Positions 23,906 to 31,617 of a stretch of 46,004 bases of DNA are shown in pieces (position 1 is the first letter of the stretch; each line of letters opens with the position of its first letter). Origin of the DNA: an uncultured Clostridia bacterium (GTDB taxonomy: Bacteria > Bacillota > Clostridia > Christensenellales > Borkfalkiaceae); contig CALVWV010000023.1 of the NCBI GenBank assembly GCA_944368065.1, forward strand, positions 1 through 46,004, written 5' to 3'. The translations under genes were made by a program, and so were the position numbers. Under the pieces are notes generated by a model that worked only from the letters and a program-made list of their open reading frames with translations, was not told the origin of the DNA and made no database searches.

Positions 23906-24841
23906 TCACGCAAAAGAAATTATAAGCCCTGCTATTATCGTGAGCACGTAGAGCACGCCGAACAGATAAGCCACAAACCTCTCCTTTTTGCTGAATGATT
24001 TGTATCTTCTGTTGGCGAGCCTTGAAGACAAAATAGTCCACTCCGTAGAGTACAGGTTCAATGCCATCCGCTCTTCAATGCACTGAATAATATCCATTTT
24101 GCTTGCATTCAGGTCGGCATAAGAATTGAGAAGGGATATCCACGAGAAGCATACCACAACGCCTATAAAGCCCGTGAAAAGCGTCAGAAGAAAGCTGAAG
24201 TTTACTTTGCCCCACAGCATCGGCAAATCGTTTGTGGCGCAAAGCACAGTTATTATCGCACTGAGAATGATGGAGTTCAGCGTTATGTAAAAGCTGTTTA
24301 CCGACTGTTTGCGCTTTACGAGGTCTTCCGAAGTCTGCACAAACATTTTGTACTGCTCCATAAGCTTGCTTTCATTGTCCACATCGGAAGAGGATAAATC
24401 CTCCCATATGGACTTATTGTCGCCGGCAAGCATTTTGCCCATCTTCTTTTTGTCGGCCGCAATAATTCTGTTCTTTTTGTGCGCCAGCACTATTTCGCCG
24501 TCGGCAGTACCCGCCTTTGTTTCGGTATTGGAGGCGGAAGCCGCAAGCTTTTTGTTAACTTCATACGCTTCGTTCAGCTTGTATACATATATGACTTTGT
24601 CGGCTTTTATTGCAAAGTCTATCTCCTTATCGACGTTCGCGCTTTTGCTCGTGTTCGCGCCGATGATGATTATCACCTTGTTGGACTGGCGTATTTTTGC
24701 TACCGCGTCGCCCTCCCACTCTTCGCTTGTGCCGTTGAGAATGGTAAACTTATGCCTTTCAAACCGCGCAGACCATTCTTCGATAAGCGGCATTACGTAT
24801 TTTTCAAGATCCTGACCCGAATGTATTACAAAGTAATTCAA
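23906..24841 (-). CDS. TIR-like domain fused to a multi-helix membrane module
   Basis: This 311-residue protein has, at residues 1-95, a TIR-like flavodoxin fold of the MTH538/DUF1863 (ThsB-like) kind. The fold runs strand YFVIHS, helix, strand KFTIL, IRQSNKVIIIIGANTSKS, then NVDKEIDFAIKADKVIYVY; Glu73 sits where TIR enzymes keep the catalytic Glu. A charged linker (96-180) follows, then hydrophobic helices at about 184-203, 214-237 and 290-310. The membrane half (KRKQSVNSFYITLN, WISLLNSYADLNASK) resembles RipA/SLATT-type modules. Such pairings are typical of bacterial immune effectors that hit NAD+ or the membrane, but this is inference. The start is TTG, 6 nt after GGAGG. It has its own perfect promoter and lies 112 bp after the ABC genes. 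Confidence 0.72.
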   Translation of the reverse strand: MNYFVIHSGQDLEKYVMPLIEEWSARFERHKFTILNGTSEEWEGDAVAKIRQSNKVIIIIGANTSKSANVDKEIDFAIKADKVIYVYKLNEAYEVNKKLAASASNTETKAGTADGEIVLAHKKNRIIAADKKKMGKMLAGDNKSIWEDLSSSDVDNESKLMEQYKMFVQTSEDLVKRKQSVNSFYITLNSIILSAIITVLCATNDLPMLWGKVNFSFLLTLFTGFIGVVVCFSWISLLNSYADLNASKMDIIQCIEERMALNLYSTEWTILSSRLANRRYKSFSKKERFVAYLFGVLYVLTIIAGLIISFA

Positions 24842-24895
24842 AATTTCCTCCGCAAATCATGCAAGCTTAAAGCAGATTTATTACAGTATAAAACA

Positions 24896-24924
24896 ATTAT
24901 AATTGAGTTTGCAAGCCTTGTCAA
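24896..24924 (-). promoter_or_regulatory. Perfect-consensus promoter of the TIR-like gene
   Basis: On the reverse strand TTGACA (24919-24924), exactly 17 bp, TATAAT (24896-24901). Both hexamers and the spacing match the sigma-70/sigma-A consensus. The leader is about 50 nt, ending in GGAGG. Confidence 0.9.
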
Positions 24925-24953
24925 CACACTTTTCCGCGCCCCGTTGCAGCCGT

Positions 24954-26753
24954 TCACGCGTCCGCCGTTTCGAACTGGGAGTAGTACAGCTTTGAATAGT
25001 ACCCTCCCGCCGCCATAAGCTGTTCGTGCGTGCCCTGCTCAACGACGTCGCCGTGGTTCATTACTATTATGCACTTTGCGTGCTTTATGGTGGAAAGCCT
25101 GTGCGCTATGACAAAGCAGGTTCTGCCCTGCATAAGGTTTTCCATCGCCTGCTGAATGTACTGCTCGGTTCGGGTATCGACGTTTGAAGTCGCCTCGTCA
25201 AGAATGAGCATGGGCGAATCTGAAAGCATAGCCCTTGCAATCGTCAGAAGCTGCTTCTGTCCCTTGGAAATATTGACCGCGTTGTCAGTCAGGACGGTAT
25301 CGTAGCCCTGCGGCAGTCTGGTTATGAACGAATGGATTTTTGCCGCTTTGCAGACGCGCTCCACGTCTTCGCGCGCAACCCCCTCGCTGCCGTAGGCAAC
25401 ATTTTCGTAAATAGTACCCGAAAACAGCCACGTATCCTGCAGTACCATGGTAAACGCCCTGCGCAGCGATGAACGCGTGACTTTGGTGATATCTTTGCCG
25501 TCTATTTTTATTGTGCCTCTGTCGGCATCGTAAAAGCGCATCAGAAGATTGATTACCGTAGTTTTGCCTGCGCCCGTATGCCCTACAATTGCTATTACGT
25601 CGCCGCTCTCCGCTTTAAGCGAAAAGTCGTGTATTACAATTTTGCCCGGCACATACCCGAAGCGGAGGTGTTCTATTTCCACGTTGCCCTTTACGTCCTT
25701 AAGCTCCGTTGCGCCCTCCGCGTCGGCAGATTCGGACTGCTCTTCAAACACTCTGAACGCCCTCTCAGCCGCGGCGAGCGCCGACTGAAATTCGCTCAGC
25801 ACGTTTGCTATCTCGTTGATAGGACCGGAGAATTTGCGCGAATAGAGCACGAAAGAAGCTATTCCGCCTACATTGGGTATAATGCCGTTCATGTACATTA
25901 TCGCGCCGAAAACGCTTATCAGCGCCAGCGAGAAATTGTTCATAAAGTTGACGGAAGGCCCTGTAAGAGTGCCGTAGTTTTCGGCTATGGTGTAAGCCTC
26001 CACCGCCTCCTTGTTTTTGTTTTCAAAGCGGGATATTACCGCCTCTTCGCAGTGGTAAGCCTTGGTTGTCTTCTGCCCTGTTATAATCTCTTCTATGAAC
26101 CCGTTGAGTTCGCCGAGCTTTGTAGAGCGCTTTCTGAACAGCGGCTGAACCTTTTTAGCGAGCCACCACGTAAAAAGCGAGGATAGCGGAATTGTCACCA
26201 CGAAGACGAGCACGAGCAAGGGCGCGCTTATGAGCATCATTACGAGCGAGCCCACTATGGTAACAACGCTCGTGAGCACCATCATCACGTCGTTGGAAAG
26301 CGATTCGCCGAGCGTATCGAGGTCGTATGAAAGCACGGAAATTATGTCGCCCGCCTGGCGGGTATCGAAGTAAGATACGGGCAGGGACATAAGCTTCCGG
26401 AATATGTCGTTGCGTATGCGCTTTACCACGCAGCGCGAAAGGTAGCTCATACCTATCGCCGAAAGGTACGTGAGCACGCCGGAAATTATGTATACGCCCG
26501 TAAGTATGGCGGCGTAGCGCCATATTTTATCGAAATTTGTAGTGCCGTCCAGCTTTATTTCGTCTATCGCCATGCCGAATACGCGCGGACCTATAAGCGA
26601 AAATGCCGTACCCGCAAGCGAAGCCAAAAATATGAGCGCGATGAGCCAGGCATACGGGCGGACGTACCTGCCGAGATTTTTTAAGATATACCGCACGTCT
26701 ATTCTGCGCTTTGCAAAGCGGCGGGTATCTTTTACGTTTCCTTCCCTTCTCAT
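24954..26753 (-). CDS. ABC exporter half-transporter with canonical Walker B (heterodimer subunit)
   Basis: This 599-residue protein has six transmembrane helices (about 35-320) followed by an ATPase domain with Walker A GHTGAGKTT, Q-loop VLQDTWLFSG, Walker B MLILDEATSNVD and switch His in IAHRLST. Its signature is NISKGQKQ, a degenerate LSGGQ. It pairs with the upstream gene product: this subunit supplies the catalytic Walker A/B, and the other supplies the intact LSGGQ. That asymmetry is typical of heterodimeric multidrug or lipid exporters such as BmrCD or TM287/288. Start and upstream stop overlap as ATGA (26750-26753). No terminator is visible before the TIR-like gene. Substrate unknown. 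Confidence 0.92.
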   Translation of the reverse strand: MRREGNVKDTRRFAKRRIDVRYILKNLGRYVRPYAWLIALIFLASLAGTAFSLIGPRVFGMAIDEIKLDGTTNFDKIWRYAAILTGVYIISGVLTYLSAIGMSYLSRCVVKRIRNDIFRKLMSLPVSYFDTRQAGDIISVLSYDLDTLGESLSNDVMMVLTSVVTIVGSLVMMLISAPLLVLVFVVTIPLSSLFTWWLAKKVQPLFRKRSTKLGELNGFIEEIITGQKTTKAYHCEEAVISRFENKNKEAVEAYTIAENYGTLTGPSVNFMNNFSLALISVFGAIMYMNGIIPNVGGIASFVLYSRKFSGPINEIANVLSEFQSALAAAERAFRVFEEQSESADAEGATELKDVKGNVEIEHLRFGYVPGKIVIHDFSLKAESGDVIAIVGHTGAGKTTVINLLMRFYDADRGTIKIDGKDITKVTRSSLRRAFTMVLQDTWLFSGTIYENVAYGSEGVAREDVERVCKAAKIHSFITRLPQGYDTVLTDNAVNISKGQKQLLTIARAMLSDSPMLILDEATSNVDTRTEQYIQQAMENLMQGRTCFVIAHRLSTIKHAKCIIVMNHGDVVEQGTHEQLMAAGGYYSKLYYSQFETADA

Positions 26754-28447
26754 TCCGCCACCCCCATCTGAGTTTCGGCAATGGCACGGTATTCGGCGCA
26801 GCTTTCAATAAGCTCTTCGTGCGTACCCTTGCCAGATATCTTTCCGTCGTCCATTACAAGTATGAGGTCGCAGTTTTTTACCGAGCTGACCCTCTGCGCC
26901 ACTATGACCTTGGCTGATGAGGCGTATTCCCGCGCCAATGCCGCGCGAAGCTTTGCGTCAGTGGCGTAGTCGAGCGCGGACGAACTGTCGTCAAGCACAA
27001 TTATTTCGGGATTCGCGGCAAGCGCGCGGGCTATTAGCAGGCGCTGCTTCTGCCCGCCCGAAAGGTTGCCCGCCTTCTGCGCGAGGTCGTAATCGAGTCC
27101 GCCTTCAAGCCCGTCTATAAACTCTTTGGCCTGAGCGCACTCCGCCGCGCGCCATATTTCATCATCGCTGAGTCCTCTGTCGTAATCTATGTTTTCGCGG
27201 ACGGAGGCAGCCATTAAAAAGTCGCTCTGGAAAACGACGCCGAACTTTACGCGCAGCTCGTCTGCGGGCACGGAGCGGACGTCCCTGCCGTCCACATACA
27301 CTGCACCGCCGCTTACGTCGTAAAAGCGCATCAGAAGATTTATGATTGTGGTTTTGCCGCTGCCCGTAGCGCCTATTATGCCAAGCGACTGTCCCCGACC
27401 AAGGCGGAAGGAAACAGCGCTTAAATTGTCTTCCTTGCCGTTGTAGGAAAAGCTTACGTCCCTGAACTCTACGGCACAGTTTTCGTCGCCCGCGGGGAGC
27501 TCCTCCACAAGTTCGGTTTCGTCGAGGTCAAGCACGCTTTCTATCCTCGAAGCAGAAGCCATGCCGCGCGACAATATGACGAATATGTTGGAAATGCCGA
27601 GCATTGCGTTGAGCACTATCGTGAAGTATGTAAGAAAGCCTGTAATGACGCCCGGCTCGCCCGAAAGAAACGCGCCCGCAATGATAACGCAGACGAGGCC
27701 GAGATTGAGAATAAGCGTTGTCAGCGGGTTTGTGAGCGACATTGTGCGCTGAGCTTTGAATTCGGTGGAGGCAAGGTTGTTTGCGACGTCGGCAAACCTT
27801 TGGCTTTCGTATTCCGTTTTGGAAAGCGTCTTTATGACCCTTATGCCCGTTATATCCTCCTGCATTGTGCGCACCATATTGTCGCCGCTTTTCTGCACTT
27901 TCATATACATAGGCACGCTTTTCCGCGTTATCATAAAGATTGCCGCACCTACGAACGGCACTACAGCGAGAAGGACGAGCGCGAGCTTTACGTCGAGCAG
28001 GAAGCAGAATAAAAGCCCGCCAAGCAAAAGTATGGGCGCGCGCACGCCCATGCGCATTGTGCGCGCAACCATCCGGTTTACGTAGTAAGTATCCGAAGTC
28101 AGCCTCGATATGAGCGAAGGCATAGTTACAGAGTCTACCTGCCCGCACTTTAAGTAGCACGTTTTTCTGAACAGGTCGTAGCGGATATCGTGCGTCATCG
28201 CGCCCGAAACCTGAGCCGAAAGCCTGTTAGCCCAGATATTTCCGCCGAGCGCAACGAGGGCGAAAAAGAGCATGATGCCGCCCATAGCATAAATTGCGGC
28301 GGCATCCTTAAGCGGGATAAGGTCGTCTATTATGTGTGAAAGCACGTACGGCAGAACGAGTTCGGCTACGCTGCCCAGAAATTTTGTGACGAGCGCCAGC
28401 GCCGTTTTCCCTCCGTACGGGCGTATATATGCCAAAGTCTTTTTCAT
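26750..28447 (-). CDS. ABC exporter half-transporter with degenerate Walker B (heterodimer subunit)
   Basis: This 565-residue protein has six transmembrane helices followed by an ATPase domain with Walker A GATGSGKTT, Q-loop VFQSDFLMAAS, an intact NLSGGQKQ signature, and Walker B EIIVLDDSSSALD, where Asp replaces the catalytic Glu. In place of the switch His it has VAQRVSS, with Gln. Its own ATP site is therefore probably non-hydrolytic, while its signature completes the active site of the partner at 24954. GAAGGA lies 8 nt before the ATG. It follows marR by 102 bp in the same direction and is presumably in a MarR-controlled operon. Confidence 0.92.
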   Translation of the reverse strand: MKKTLAYIRPYGGKTALALVTKFLGSVAELVLPYVLSHIIDDLIPLKDAAAIYAMGGIMLFFALVALGGNIWANRLSAQVSGAMTHDIRYDLFRKTCYLKCGQVDSVTMPSLISRLTSDTYYVNRMVARTMRMGVRAPILLLGGLLFCFLLDVKLALVLLAVVPFVGAAIFMITRKSVPMYMKVQKSGDNMVRTMQEDITGIRVIKTLSKTEYESQRFADVANNLASTEFKAQRTMSLTNPLTTLILNLGLVCVIIAGAFLSGEPGVITGFLTYFTIVLNAMLGISNIFVILSRGMASASRIESVLDLDETELVEELPAGDENCAVEFRDVSFSYNGKEDNLSAVSFRLGRGQSLGIIGATGSGKTTIINLLMRFYDVSGGAVYVDGRDVRSVPADELRVKFGVVFQSDFLMAASVRENIDYDRGLSDDEIWRAAECAQAKEFIDGLEGGLDYDLAQKAGNLSGGQKQRLLIARALAANPEIIVLDDSSSALDYATDAKLRAALAREYASSAKVIVAQRVSSVKNCDLILVMDDGKISGKGTHEELIESCAEYRAIAETQMGVAE

Positions 28448-28522
28448 CCCTGCAATCCTTCGTTCCTCAAAATAAATTGCGGCGCATTTTTCTTGCGCAT
28501 CTTTAAATCAATGCAAATTACC

Positions 28523-28536
28523 CGCCATATATGGCG
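28523..28536. repeat. CATATATG palindrome between marR and the ABC genes
   Basis: A perfect 14-bp palindrome, CGCCATATATGGCG, in the 102-bp gap. It resembles the intergenic elements at 1933 and 17403. Confidence 0.45.
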
Positions 28537-28549
28537 CAATCAAAGGAGT

Positions 28550-28981
28550 TTAACCCTTGCTTTCCATAAAGCGGCGGGCGTTTTCCACCATCTTTTCGCT
28601 AAGGCGCTGAAGCTCGAGCTTTTCCTCTTCGGTAAAGCCCTCGGTAACAAGTTCGCGCCAGCGCGCAAGCACTTCCCTCACCTTGGGAAGTGAAGACAAA
28701 AGCTTTTCCGTCGGATATAACAGCACGGCGCGGCGGTCTTTGTCGTTGCCAACCTTTTCAACGAACCCGTTGCGCGCAAGCAGGCTTATCTGCCGCGCAA
28801 CGTTGCTTTTGTTGACGAAAAGCATGCGCGATATGTCCTCCTGGGATACGCCGGGGTTGTTTGCTATCATAAGTATATATTTTGACTGACAGCCGCTTAT
28901 TCCGCACTCCCTGAGCTGCTCCTCGCGGAATATTTCCGCACTGCGGGAAACAAGGTTTATATTTTTCATGAACTGCAACAT
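28550..28981 (-). CDS. MarR-family transcriptional regulator
   Basis: This 143-residue winged-helix protein has a dimerisation helix, the HTH core VSQEDISRMLFVNKSNVARQISLL (about 45-68), then the beta-wing FVEKVGNDKDRRAVLLYPTEK with the family DKDRR motif, and a C-terminal dimer helix. MarR proteins usually repress adjacent exporters and release DNA on binding small phenolic or lipid ligands. The next two genes form an ABC exporter, and a dyad at the transcription start of this operon is a fitting operator. GGGAG lies 9 nt before the first ATG; a second ATG four codons in is less well placed. Confidence 0.9.
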   Translation of the reverse strand: MLQFMKNINLVSRSAEIFREEQLRECGISGCQSKYILMIANNPGVSQEDISRMLFVNKSNVARQISLLARNGFVEKVGNDKDRRAVLLYPTEKLLSSLPKVREVLARWRELVTEGFTEEEKLELQRLSEKMVENARRFMESKG

Positions 28982-29124
28982 TGCAATACTCTCCCTTTAT
29001 GTAAAACGTGCGCTTGCCGCGCGCACAGCCACTTTCTGCACCGCACGCCCTTAAATTACACACCGCACGTCATTAAATTGCGCGCATAGCCCTTATTTTA
29101 CGCGCCGACCCGCGTCGTAAAAAT

Positions 29125-29146
29125 AATGGTTGCGCACGCAACTATT
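29125..29146. promoter_or_regulatory. Putative MarR operator
   Basis: An imperfect 22-bp dyad, AATGGTTGCG-CA-CGCAACTATT, has one mismatched pair, and its inner 14 bp (29129-29142) are perfectly symmetric. It covers the predicted transcription start, just downstream of the -10 box, a usual position for MarR autorepression. Confidence 0.6.
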
Positions 29147-29149
29147 AAT

Positions 29150-29178
29150 ATTATAATGTCTGTTTTGCTTTTTGTCAA
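29150..29178 (-). promoter_or_regulatory. Perfect-consensus promoter of marR-ABC
   Basis: On the reverse strand TTGACA (29173-29178), 17 bp, TATAAT (29150-29155). The leader of about 160 nt runs through the dyad to the marR start. Confidence 0.85.
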
Positions 29179-29295
29179 TAAAGATTGCGGCGACTATATT
29201 ATTTTAAAATAAAAGCATCTTCTTCCTGCCTACGGAAGGAGCTTTCAACTGAACTTCAGAAGAATAAGATACTGACTGAATAATTTTACTTGCAT

Positions 29296-29330
29296 AAAAA
29301 GGCGGCGGCGGACTTTAAGTCCGCCGCCGC
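29296..29330 (-). terminator. Terminator of the two-component operon
   Basis: The stem GCGGCGGCGGACT (from 29302) pairs with its complement ending at 29330 around a tiny loop, followed on the reverse strand by TTTTT (29296-29300). The 135 bp between it and the kinase stop hold a nested hairpin (TTTTTGC/GCAAAAA, 29367-29383) and a CATATATG palindrome (29409-29425), with no gene. Confidence 0.85.
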
Positions 29331-29465
29331 GCGTCCCGCTCTCTCATGGGACTATATCACGGAAAGTTTTTGCGATGCAAAAAATCCCCCTGTGATTTTG
29401 TGTTTATCAGGGCATATATGCGCCCCTTTTGCCTTTGCACAAACTAAAGCCGTACAAAAATACCT

Positions 29466-30617
29466 TTATTCCGACTGAGGCAGACTGACGATAAATGTGC
29501 TGCCCTCCCCCTCTTTGCTTTCCACGCTGACAGCGCCGCCGCTAAGGGTGACTATGCGCTTTACTATGGCAAGTCCGAGCCCGTTGCCCGCCGTGGAATG
29601 AGAGGTATCGCCCTGATAATATTTATCGAATATGTGCGAAGCGACTTCTTCGCTCATTCCTATTCCGTTATCGGATATGCGCACCTCGGCATTGCCGTTT
29701 GCAGAAGAAAGCCTTATCGCAATTTCACCGCCCGAAGGCGTGAATTTTATGGCGTTGGACAGTATATTCAGCCATACCTGCTGCATGAGCGAGGCATTGC
29801 CAGAAAACTGCACGCGCGTAAGTTCTGAATCTATTGAAATATTCTTTTCCGACCACGCCCTTTCAAGCAGTATCACGCACTCCTTTATCTGCAAATCCAG
29901 TCTGTATGGCTTTACCTCGCCTATGAACTGCTGATTTTCCAGCCTGCTGAGCATAAGCGTATTTTCCGAAAGGGCAGAAAGCCTTGCCGATTCGTGCGCG
30001 ATTATCTTAAGGTACTGCGTGCGCTCCTCCTCGGAAAGTCCGCCGTCCAGAAGAAGGTTTGCAAAGCCGTTTATGGACGCTATCGGAGTTTTGAACTCGT
30101 GAGAAAAGTCGTGTATGAACTCATCTTTAAGCGTCTGAATGCTTTTAAGCTCCTTGCTCATCTTGTTGAAGTTTTCAAAGAGCGATTTGAACTGACCGCT
30201 TTTAGGGACTTCGAGCTGATATCCGAACTCCCCGTGCGAAACTTTATCGAACGCGTCGGCAAATTTTGCCGCCATTTTATTATTTTCGCTGTTGACGTAA
30301 ATAATAATAATAGTGATTGCAACCGCAAGCGCAGGCATTATGGCTATCGGTATTACAAACGCACCCGCATTCTGATTTTTCCAGAAAAACAGGTTGAGTA
30401 TGGCAAGAGTCGTTTCGGAAAACATTACAAGCGCAACAAAGATAAGCAGGAACATGACAATGACGTGTCCTATATCCTTACGCTTACTTTTTGCCGACTG
30501 CTTTTTGCCTTTGTCTGCATTTGCGACCACGCCGCTTATTTCACTTGCCCCGCCTTTGCCCGCGCTGCCGCCTTTATCGCCAGAAAAAAGGCTTTTTATC
30601 TTCTGCCACAGGTTCAC
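29466..30617 (-). CDS. Membrane sensor histidine kinase
   Basis: This 383-residue protein has a 50-residue charged, Gly/Ser/Lys-rich cytoplasmic N-terminus and two membrane helices (about 50-73 and 86-109) with a very short loop (about 12 residues) outside. A HAMP-like linker (110-163), a HisKA domain with H-box DFSHEFKTP (His173) and a HATPase domain with the N box, ISDNGIGMS and GNGLGLAIV follow. The minimal outside loop makes it an intramembrane-sensing type, like kinases for cell-envelope stress or antimicrobial peptides. It overlaps the response-regulator gene by 4 bp. The signal is unknown. Confidence 0.93.
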   Translation of the reverse strand: MNLWQKIKSLFSGDKGGSAGKGGASEISGVVANADKGKKQSAKSKRKDIGHVIVMFLLIFVALVMFSETTLAILNLFFWKNQNAGAFVIPIAIMPALAVAITIIIIYVNSENNKMAAKFADAFDKVSHGEFGYQLEVPKSGQFKSLFENFNKMSKELKSIQTLKDEFIHDFSHEFKTPIASINGFANLLLDGGLSEEERTQYLKIIAHESARLSALSENTLMLSRLENQQFIGEVKPYRLDLQIKECVILLERAWSEKNISIDSELTRVQFSGNASLMQQVWLNILSNAIKFTPSGGEIAIRLSSANGNAEVRISDNGIGMSEEVASHIFDKYYQGDTSHSTAGNGLGLAIVKRIVTLSGGAVSVESKEGEGSTFIVSLPQSE

Positions 30618-31285
30618 TTTTTAATCACCGCCTTGTAGCCTATGCCGCGCATTGTGACTATTTCAAATTCGGGATAGCCTTCAAACTTGTTGCGCAACCT
30701 GTTTATATGAGTGCGCACGGTATTTTCGTCGCTTTCGGAGGAATATCCCCACACTGCGTCGAGAATGTTTTCCTTGGTGAGTATTTTATTGGGATAAGAG
30801 AGCAACAGAAACAGCAGCTGAAATTCCTTTGAAGGCAGTTCCACCACCTCGTCGCCGCGCGTCACAGAGTAAGTTTCCTTATCCACGACTACGTCGCCTA
30901 TGGTAATTTTGCCCTCGTTGGCAATCTTGCTGCGCCTTAAAAGGGCGTCTATGCGCCAGGTGAGCTCTTCAAAGTTGACGGATTTCGTCATATAGTCGTC
31001 CGTCCCCGCCGAAAAGCCGCGGTACTTATCGGACAGCCCGTCCTTAGCCGTGAGCATAATCACGGGAACAGTTTCGCCCCTGCCGCGGAGTATTTCCACA
31101 AGCGTATAACCGTCCATTACGGGCATCATTATATCGGTGATTATAAGATTGATGTTTCCGTTTTCGTAGAGTTCAAGCGCATGCCTGCCGTCCTTTGCAA
31201 GCGTGACGTTGTACTTGTTTTTAAGCCGCGCATTTAAAAGTATGCGCATATTTTCATCGTCTTCGACCACAAGAATATTTGCCAT
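30614..31285 (-). CDS. OmpR-family response regulator
   Basis: This 223-residue protein has a receiver domain (acidic Glu8/Asp9/Asp10, phospho-acceptor Asp51 in ITDIMMP, switch Thr79, Lys101) and a C-terminal winged helix of the OmpR/PhoB class (ELPSKEFQLLFLL, VRTHINRLRNKF, VTMRGIGYKAV). It is phosphorylated by the co-encoded kinase and then binds direct repeats in DNA. Lys101 is followed by Ser, not the usual Pro. Its promoter is at 31336-31364; the ribosome site is weak. A 22-bp-spaced direct repeat at 31411-31440 could be a target. Confidence 0.93.
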   Translation of the reverse strand: MANILVVEDDENMRILLNARLKNKYNVTLAKDGRHALELYENGNINLIITDIMMPVMDGYTLVEILRGRGETVPVIMLTAKDGLSDKYRGFSAGTDDYMTKSVNFEELTWRIDALLRRSKIANEGKITIGDVVVDKETYSVTRGDEVVELPSKEFQLLFLLLSYPNKILTKENILDAVWGYSSESDENTVRTHINRLRNKFEGYPEFEIVTMRGIGYKAVIKK

Positions 31286-31335
31286 ATAAATACCGTAACT
31301 CAGCGCGCGTGCGCGCCGATTTGCTTATATGAATT

Positions 31336-31364
31336 ATTGTAACAGAACGTCGGCAAAAAAGCAA
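31336..31364 (-). promoter_or_regulatory. Promoter of the two-component operon
   Basis: On the reverse strand TTGCTT (31359-31364), 17 bp, TGT-TACAAT (box 31336-31341). A small GC hairpin (31303-31316) lies in the 45-nt leader. Confidence 0.6.
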
Positions 31365-31410
31365 GACGCCGCGCAAAAAACGGCAATAAAAGGAAAAAGT
31401 TGATGTTAAG

Positions 31411-31440
31411 TTTATATTGCGGTTATGTAAGATTTATATT
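31411..31440. repeat. Direct repeat TTTATATT at 22-bp spacing
   Basis: TTTATATT occurs at 31411-31418 and 31433-31440, two helical turns apart, each followed by CGG within 1-2 bases. It lies between the divergent response-regulator and glycosyltransferase genes. The rest of 31441-31617 is AT-rich with no gene; I find no good promoter for the glycosyltransferase. Confidence 0.4.
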
Positions 31441-31617
31441 CGGCGCATAAAATTGAGCCATAAAGTAAATACAAGGCATAGACGCGGCGCGCCCTGTTAA
31501 CAAAATATTTACATAATAATGCCGCAAAATTTACAAAACTTTAAAAAAATACAAACCTTAAAGCTTTATTCTTATTATAAAGATACGGGCGCGCCTGTGC
31601 CCGCGAGGAGAAAATTT

